Assembly (NCBI RefSeq): GCF_004331435.1
Contig: NZ_SJKA01000024.1
Location: 43,118 to 107,117, forward strand
From: Kribbella sindirgiensis
Lineage (GTDB): Bacteria; Actinomycetota; Actinomycetes; Propionibacteriales; Kribbellaceae
DNA: 64,000 nucleotides
Reading direction: 5' to 3'
A program made the position numbers and the translations under genes. The notes beneath the pieces are model-generated. The model saw only the letters and a list, made by a program, of their open reading frames with translations, was not told the DNA's origin and did no database searches. Below are positions 63,903 through 64,000 of the stretch, one piece after another. Positions within the stretch are counted from its first letter, which is position 1. Each line of letters starts with the position of its first letter.

Positions 63903-64000
63903 GAACCACCCCGGGTTTGATGCACACCTCCTTCGTTGGGAAGGTGGCAGTCATGCCGAGCAAGTACGACGAGCAGACCCGGGCCAAGGCGGTTCGTCTG
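63903..64000 (+). mobile_element. 5' end of an IS3-family insertion sequence
   Basis: A terminal-repeat-like sequence TGAACCACCCCGGGTTTG begins at 63903, followed by the orfA start. This is the typical left end of actinobacterial IS3 elements. The rest lies beyond the window. Confidence 0.7.
63954..64000 (+). CDS. IS3-family transposase OrfA, N-terminus only
   Basis: ATG 63954 starts MPSKYDEQTRAKAVRL, the characteristic opening of IS3 OrfA helix-turn-helix proteins, preceded by GGGAAGG. It runs off the window. Confidence 0.8.

Overview
The window is high-GC DNA with actinobacterial codon use, GTG starts and GGAGG ribosome-binding sites. The gene types (SARP regulator, MoxR/DUF58/transglutaminase-fold locus, XRE-DUF5753 with DUF6879, Pgl phage defence) point to a soil actinomycete. 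Kribbella or a relative (Propionibacteriales) is my best guess from sequence style, but no marker gene proves it.

Layout. (1) 1-17.4 kb is ordinary chromosome. It holds a five-gene membrane/extracellular locus (SARP regulator, Fn3 protein, MoxR ATPase, DUF58 protein, transglutaminase-fold protein) that converges on a membrane pseudokinase. Next come a PCD/VOC fusion, a DUF2231 membrane protein, a sulfatase and Gfo/Idh pair with a frameshifted beta-propeller gene, a DinB protein, and an arsR/flavin-monooxygenase divergon with a clear operator. (2) 17.4-33.3 kb is a mosaic accessory region. It contains gene remnants, tRNA T-arm fragments, a TPR-HEPN gene bracketed by two identical 40-bp direct repeats, an McrBC system, a frameshifted pentapeptide-repeat membrane protein, IS701- and IS4-type remnants, a degenerate tRNA-Met half, and an overlapping HAD/UbiA-like pair. 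(3) 33.3-51.15 kb is one 17.8-kb minus-strand operon: a small helix-turn-helix gene followed by pglW, pglX, pglY, pglZ, brxD and brxHI, a complete BREX type 2 (Pgl) system with nearly every junction overlapping. (4) 51.2-53.1 kb is a graveyard: an IS3 remnant, a possible RiPP precursor, a GNAT gene and an Imm1 immunity gene, all frameshifted. (5) 53.1-60 kb carries regulators and small genes around a DddA-like (SCP1.201) deaminase toxin with its Imm1 immunity gene. (6) 60-64 kb has a TcmP gene, a three-Cys Gp37/Gp68 gene and an Mrr-like nuclease, then the start of an IS3 element.

How it fits together. From about 18 kb onward this is a defence island: McrBC (modified-DNA restriction), TPR-HEPN (probable RNase-type effector), BREX type 2 (phage exclusion with PglX methylation), and a TcmP/three-Cys/nuclease cluster that may be an undescribed restriction-like system. 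A contact- or secretion-type toxin/immunity pair is also present. No integrase, replication gene or CRISPR array was found, so mobility is inferred only from repeats, tRNA fragments and IS remnants. Several genes are broken by single-base shifts, some in short homopolymers; these could be real decay or assembly error.
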